Assembly (NCBI GenBank): GCA_945952575.1
Contig: CAMFIY010000107.1
Coordinates: forward strand, 1 to 8,699
Length of the DNA: 8,699 nt
Reading direction: 5' to 3'
Source: an uncultured Leucobacter sp.
Lineage (GTDB): Bacteria > Actinomycetota > Actinomycetes > Actinomycetales > Microbacteriaceae
A model generated the notes under the pieces. The model had not been told where the DNA came from, searched no databases, and saw only the letters and a list, made by a program, of their open reading frames with translations. The translations under genes and the position numbers were made by a program. This document shows positions 5,811 through 8,699 of the stretch, in pieces (the first letter of the stretch is position 1; every line of letters begins with the position of its first letter).

Positions 5811-6641
5811 GTGACCGAAGAGCCGAAGAGCCGGAGCAAGAAGAAGGTCGTCCGCATCGAGGCGCCCGGCGCGGCCGACGAGGGTGCTGCAGCGGCGAAG
5901 AGTGACGCTCCCGTATGGACGCCGACCGCTGAGGCGAAGGGCAAGTCGACGCAGTTCCGTCTGATCGCCTGGGCCGGCTGGATCCTCGCGATCGCGCTCG
6001 AGGCCGTGTTGATCTTCTGGGTGCTGCGCCAGGATCCGGTCAACATGTGGCTCCTCATCGGCGGCATCGTCGTCATCGGCGTGCTCGCCAGCCTCGGATC
6101 CTGGTTCTGGAAGAAGGCGAACCGCCTCGATCCGGCTGCGAAGAAGGACGCGGTGCGCTTCTTCGTGCAGAATCAGCTCGGCGCCATCATGTCGATCATC
6201 GCGTTCCTGCCGCTCATCATCCTGATCTTCACGAACAAGAACATGGACGGCAAGCAGAAGGCGCTGGCCGGCACGATCGGCATCGTCATCGCGGCCGTGG
6301 CCACCTTCGCGTTCGGCGCCGACTACAGCCCGCCGTCGCAGGAGCAGTACGCGGAGGAGACCGCGGCCGTCACCTCGCTGACCGGCGGCCAGGACCTGGT
6401 CTACTGGGTCAAGGGCGGATCGGTGTTCCACCTCTGCGAGTCGGTGCCCGATGTGAACCGCGAGTCGCAGGACGGCAAGATCTACCAGGGAACCGTTGCG
6501 GAGGCGCACGCAGCCGGCAAGGAGCGCCTCACGAAGAACTGGAACAGCGAGGCGATCAAGTACTGCGGCTACACCCAGGAGCAGGTGGACGCGGCGCGCT
6601 CGGCCATGGAGGCCGCGAGCGCCGACGTGCCCGGCGAGTAG
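5811..6641 (+). CDS. Four-helix membrane protein with C-terminal two-Cys domain
   Basis: A 276-aa protein of no named family that I recognise. The N-terminus (1-48) is hydrophilic, with a Lys/Arg patch SRSKKKVVR (7-15). Four transmembrane helices follow at about 50-72, 77-100, 119-141 and 151-171. The positive loop at 101-116 and the basic N-terminus predict both ends in the cytoplasm. The C-terminal soluble domain (about 175-276) has VYWVKGGSVFHLCE (197-210), GTVAEAHAAGKERL (227-240) and KYCGY (250-254), so it contains only two Cys (209, 252) and one nearby His (207). The spacing recalls small Cys/His metal-site or disulfide domains of the 'YH..C...eA...G...C' type, but the match is weak. 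The start is GTG 5811, with GAGAGGA ending 5 nt upstream. The frame is open further upstream but would run through the leader. It is transcribed divergently from the three-helix operon and convergently with the kinase gene, 15 nt away, with no terminator visible. Confidence 0.87.
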   Translation: MTEEPKSRSKKKVVRIEAPGAADEGAAAAKSDAPVWTPTAEAKGKSTQFRLIAWAGWILAIALEAVLIFWVLRQDPVNMWLLIGGIVVIGVLASLGSWFWKKANRLDPAAKKDAVRFFVQNQLGAIMSIIAFLPLIILIFTNKNMDGKQKALAGTIGIVIAAVATFAFGADYSPPSQEQYAEETAAVTSLTGGQDLVYWVKGGSVFHLCESVPDVNRESQDGKIYQGTVAEAHAAGKERLTKNWNSEAIKYCGYTQEQVDAARSAMEAASADVPGE

Positions 6642-6656
6642 CGCACCCCGCGAGGA

Positions 6657-7811
6657 TCACGCCGCGGCGGGTCCGCCGGTCGGGAGCAGCACGTTCATGC
6701 GGAACCCCTCGGGGGTCCGCTCAGCCGTGACGTCTCCGCCGTGCGCCCGTGCGAGACCGCGCGCGATGGCGAGGCCGAGGCCTGCGCCCGAGGCGATGCC
6801 GTCCGTCCCGTCGTCGGGGGTCCGCGCCGCGTCCGCGCGCCAGCCGACCTCGAACATCCGATCCAGATCCTCCACCGCGACGCCGCTCCCCCGGTCGAGC
6901 ACCCCGAGCACCAGCCGTCCGGCGTCGAGCTCGGTGGCCGAGACGACGATGTCGGATCCCGCGGGGGCGTGCCGCACGGCGTTGGCGAGCAGGTTCACGA
7001 TCACGCGCCCGAGACGGTGCGGATCCGCCCACAGCTGGTGCCCGGCGATCCCGCGCTCGACGATCCGCACCCCTCGCCGCTCCGCCGCCGCGCGCACGTC
7101 GGCGACGGCCTCCGAGACCACATCGAGCAGGTCGATCTGCTGCGTGCGGAGCCGTAGCGAGCCCGAGCTGAGCCGGGAGAGCTCGAACAGGTCGTCGACC
7201 AGTCGCGTCATCGAGTCCGTCTGCGCGGTGACCTGGGCCGCGAGGAGCCGCGCATCCGCCTCGGGATCCGCCTCGGCGGCCTCGGCGAGTGCGCGCATGG
7301 CCGTCAACGGTGTGCGCAGGTCGTGGGAGATCCACGCGAAGAATCGCCGACGCGCCGAGTCGAGCTGCTCGAGCTCCTCCCGCGCCGTCCGCACCCGCTC
7401 CGCGACCTCGGAGAGCTCGCGGGAGACCGTCGCGAACTCGTGGGCGCCGGCCGCCTCGGCCTCCACCCGCTCCCCCGAGGCGATCCGCCTCGCCGAGTCG
7501 ACCAGCCGGCCGGTCGAGCCCTGCACGGTGCGGGCGAGCGCCCAGGCGGCGAGCGCACCGAAGACGCAGGAGACCAGGATGACGGCGATCAGCACGGTCA
7601 GGTCGTGCTCGGAGAGGTACATCTCGACGGAGATCGCGAGCACGGATGCGGTCATGGCGACGATGCCCGCACCCGCGACCACCAGCAGCTGCCCGAGGAT
7701 CGGGGCCCGGCGCAGCGCGCGCAGGAGCAGCCAGCCGACCCCTCCGACGGCCGCGGTGCAGACCAGGCTGGTGGTGACGATCGCGGCGAGGTCGCCGACG
7801 CCGAGCATCAT
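6657..7811 (-). CDS. HAMP-domain sensor histidine kinase
   Basis: A 384-aa membrane-bound sensor kinase that autophosphorylates on His and passes phosphate to the partner regulator encoded just upstream. Three hydrophobic segments lie at about 9-31, 38-62 and 71-93, with only about 8 residues exposed between helices 2 and 3. A HAMP linker at about 94-150 follows, then HisKA with the H-box FFAWISHDLRTPLT and phospho-acceptor H163. The ATPase domain has an N-box (VNLLANAVRHAP, 272-283), a G1 box (DRGSG, 306-310) and a G2 box (GAGLGLAIA, 342-350). All catalytic boxes are intact. The first ATG (7811) overlaps the regulator stop as TGATG. GGAGG (complement 7816-7820) is 4 nt from it and 7 nt from the second ATG (7808), so the true start could be either. 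The open frame upstream of this lies in shadow of the regulator. With so little outside the membrane, the signal is probably sensed within the membrane or inside the cell (inference). Confidence 0.95.
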   Translation of the reverse strand: MMLGVGDLAAIVTTSLVCTAAVGGVGWLLLRALRRAPILGQLLVVAGAGIVAMTASVLAISVEMYLSEHDLTVLIAVILVSCVFGALAAWALARTVQGSTGRLVDSARRIASGERVEAEAAGAHEFATVSRELSEVAERVRTAREELEQLDSARRRFFAWISHDLRTPLTAMRALAEAAEADPEADARLLAAQVTAQTDSMTRLVDDLFELSRLSSGSLRLRTQQIDLLDVVSEAVADVRAAAERRGVRIVERGIAGHQLWADPHRLGRVIVNLLANAVRHAPAGSDIVVSATELDAGRLVLGVLDRGSGVAVEDLDRMFEVGWRADAARTPDDGTDGIASGAGLGLAIARGLARAHGGDVTAERTPEGFRMNVLLPTGGPAAA

Positions 7812-8509
7812 CACGCCTCCCGGCCGTCGACGCTGAAGCGATACCCGGCGCCCCACTCGGTACGCAGGTATCGGGGGTCGGCGGGATCGCGCTCGATCTT
7901 CTCGCGCAGGCGTCGCGCGTGCACCGTGACCGTGGACGCCTCGCCGAAGCTCCACCCCCAGACCTCTCGGATCAGCTCGTCCCGCGAGACCGTGCGGCCG
8001 GGGTTGCGCACGAGGAAGAGGAGCAGCTCGTACTCCCGGGCCGTGAGCACGATCTCCTCGCCGCGGACCCAGGCCCGGCGATGCACCGGATCGATGCGGA
8101 AGTCTCCCGAGGCGATCGAGGCGGCGACCGCGCCCTGGGCCCGCGAGCGCCGCACGAGCGCGGTCACCCGCAGCGTGAGCTCGCGCAGCGAGAAGGGCTT
8201 CGGCAGGTAGTCGTCCGCCCCGAGCTCGAGCCCCTCGAGCCGCTCCTCCAGCTCTCCGAGGGCCGTCAGCATCAAGATCGGCACCTCGGAGACCGATCTC
8301 GCCTCCCGGCACAGCTCGTCGCCGCTCATCCCGGGCAGCATCCGATCCACGACCATCACATCCGGCATGCCGCGCTGCAGCGCCCGCCACGCCGCGGCCC
8401 CGTCGGCGAACGCCTCGACGCTGAAGCCGTACGACTGCAGGTAGCGGCCGACTGCGCTGCGCACGGCGGGGTCGTCCTCGACCACCATCACGCGCGTACC
8501 GTCGTCCAT
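7811..8509 (-). CDS. OmpR/PhoB-family response regulator
   Basis: A 232-aa DNA-binding response regulator paired with the downstream kinase. The receiver domain (about 5-120) has the acidic pocket E11/D12/D13, phospho-acceptor D55 (VVDRMLPG), T82 and K104 (KPF), all as in active receivers. The winged-helix DNA-binding domain (about 135-228) has the typical LTAREYELLLFLVRNPGR segment, the recognition region STVTVHARRLREKI (192-205) and the wing LRTEWGAGYRF (215-225). The length is standard. The start is ATG 8509: no ribosome site is visible, but TATTCT ends 7 nt upstream, so the mRNA is probably leaderless. The open frame continues to 8665, but that extension crosses the promoter region and is Arg-rich shadow. 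The TGA overlaps the kinase ATG, so the two are co-translated. Autoregulation and control of the divergent gene at 8656 are likely by analogy with similar loci. Confidence 0.95.
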   Translation of the reverse strand: MDDGTRVMVVEDDPAVRSAVGRYLQSYGFSVEAFADGAAAWRALQRGMPDVMVVDRMLPGMSGDELCREARSVSEVPILMLTALGELEERLEGLELGADDYLPKPFSLRELTLRVTALVRRSRAQGAVAASIASGDFRIDPVHRRAWVRGEEIVLTAREYELLLFLVRNPGRTVSRDELIREVWGWSFGEASTVTVHARRLREKIERDPADPRYLRTEWGAGYRFSVDGREA

Positions 8510-8516
8510 ACGGTCG

Positions 8517-8522
8517 AGAATA
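8517..8522 (-). promoter_or_regulatory. Candidate leaderless -10 box for the two-component operon
   Basis: TATTCT on the minus strand is a good -10 match and ends 7 nt before the regulator ATG. No Shine-Dalgarno sequence is present between them. No convincing -35 box is seen, which would fit a promoter needing an activator. Confidence 0.45.
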
Positions 8523-8549
8523 GTCCGGCCGTACCGGCGCGCCGCCCGG

Positions 8550-8569
8550 TTCTTACGGTCCTGAAAGAA
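8550..8569. promoter_or_regulatory. Inverted repeat TTCTT-N10-AAGAA, candidate operator
   Basis: Perfect 5-bp arms (8550-8554 and 8565-8569) are spaced to place the half-sites on the same face of the helix. The repeat lies in an AT-richer island between the regulator gene and the divergent gene. OmpR-family regulators often bind in front of their own operon and a neighbouring target. Binding by this regulator is inference. Confidence 0.35.
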
Positions 8570-8595
8570 ACCCCTGCGCGGCCCCGGCGGCCTCC

Positions 8596-8649
8596 TAGCG
8601 TTCGAGATGGGCCGCCGATCCCGGCGGTCGCACGCACAGCAGACAGGAG
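8596..8649 (+). promoter_or_regulatory. Candidate promoter, leader hairpin and RBS of the divergent gene
   Basis: TAGCGT (8596-8601) fits TANNNT and predicts a start near 8608. A perfect hairpin, CCGCCG-ATCC-CGGCGG (8612-8627), would lie at the 5' end of the leader. AGGAG (8645-8649) is a clear ribosome site 6 nt before ATG 8656. The ribosome site is convincing; the promoter box and any role of the hairpin are tentative. Confidence 0.4.
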
Positions 8650-8655
8650 CATCCC

Positions 8656-8699
8656 ATGCGCGCACTCGTACTGACCGGAACCGTCGCGGTCGCCTTCGC
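8656..8699 (+). CDS. 5' end of a gene cut by the window edge
   Basis: Fourteen codons are present, reading MRALVLTGTVAVAF, with AGGAG 6 nt upstream of the ATG. Arg2 followed by an uncharged, mostly hydrophobic run looks like the start of a signal peptide or lipoprotein leader. The MRALVLTG opening is also seen in zinc-type alcohol dehydrogenases, where it is followed by a charged segment that is absent here. The product cannot be named. Its divergent position makes it a candidate target of the adjacent two-component system. Confidence 0.65.
   Translation, partial: MRALVLTGTVAVAF

Noticed and set aside
5508..6509. 333-codon minus-strand open frame opposite the four-helix membrane protein
   Set aside because: The plus strand has a clear ribosome site, transmembrane helices and a defined stop. 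The minus frame is His/Arg/Asp-rich and crosses the divergent promoter region.
7812..8390. Possible 193-residue N-terminal extension of the histidine kinase
   Set aside because: It lies entirely within the response regulator gene in another frame and is Ala/Arg/Gly-rich. The TGATG junction and ribosome site place the start at 7811 or 7808.
8510..8665. 52-residue N-terminal extension of the response regulator
   Set aside because: It crosses the promoter and operator-like region and is Arg/Pro-rich, and the receiver domain begins directly after ATG 8509.
1..8699. An undescribed multi-gene defence, mobile or biosynthetic system
   Set aside because: All recognisable genes are core metabolism, RNA decay or a standard two-component pair. 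No nuclease, transposase, integrase, repeat array or cluster of unusual composition was seen. The unknown membrane proteins are noted individually but do not form a convincing system.

Overview
The window is high-G+C DNA with the coding style of an actinobacterium. It has GTG and TTG starts, GGAGG-type ribosome sites, apparent leaderless promoters, a GpsI-type PNPase and the long (type I) form of SerA. The overall look fits Microbacteriaceae (for example Microbacterium), but that placement is an inference from protein style and was not tested by a search. The first 47 bases are not genomic: they are Illumina Nextera library adapter (end of P5, an 8-base i5 index, and the read-1 primer ending in the 19-bp Tn5 mosaic end). 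The window therefore starts at an untrimmed contig end, with only 21 genomic bases before the first stop codon.

Layout. Positions 69-4737 hold three genes on the minus strand: pnp (polynucleotide phosphorylase, GTG start), a small SRPBCC/AHSA1-like protein, and serA (D-3-phosphoglycerate dehydrogenase with ASB and ACT domains, TTG start). pnp has a 245-nt upstream region with candidate promoter elements, inverted repeats and a hairpin that overlaps its ribosome site. serA has a nested inverted repeat in its leader. Positions 4826-5673 carry a two-gene minus-strand operon of small three-helix membrane proteins joined by a TGATG stop/start overlap. A 137-nt divergent intergenic region then separates these from a plus-strand gene (5811-6641) for a four-helix membrane protein with a C-terminal two-cysteine domain. 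Its leader can fold as an H-type pseudoknot.

Positions 6657-8509 encode a two-component system on the minus strand: an OmpR/PhoB-type response regulator followed, with overlapping stop/start, by a three-helix HAMP histidine kinase with almost no extracytoplasmic domain. A 146-nt region containing a TTCTT-N10-AAGAA inverted repeat separates the regulator from a divergent plus-strand gene, of which only the first 14 codons are present. That gene is a natural candidate target of the system.

Most of the window is ordinary core chromosome: RNA decay, serine biosynthesis and signal transduction. I see no mobile element, CRISPR array, tRNA, rRNA or defence island, and I found no convincing multi-gene undescribed system. 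The parts worth a second look are the untrimmed adapter, the structured leaders of pnp, serA and the four-helix gene, the repeated leaderless promoter arrangement, the uncharacterised membrane proteins and the divergent two-component locus.
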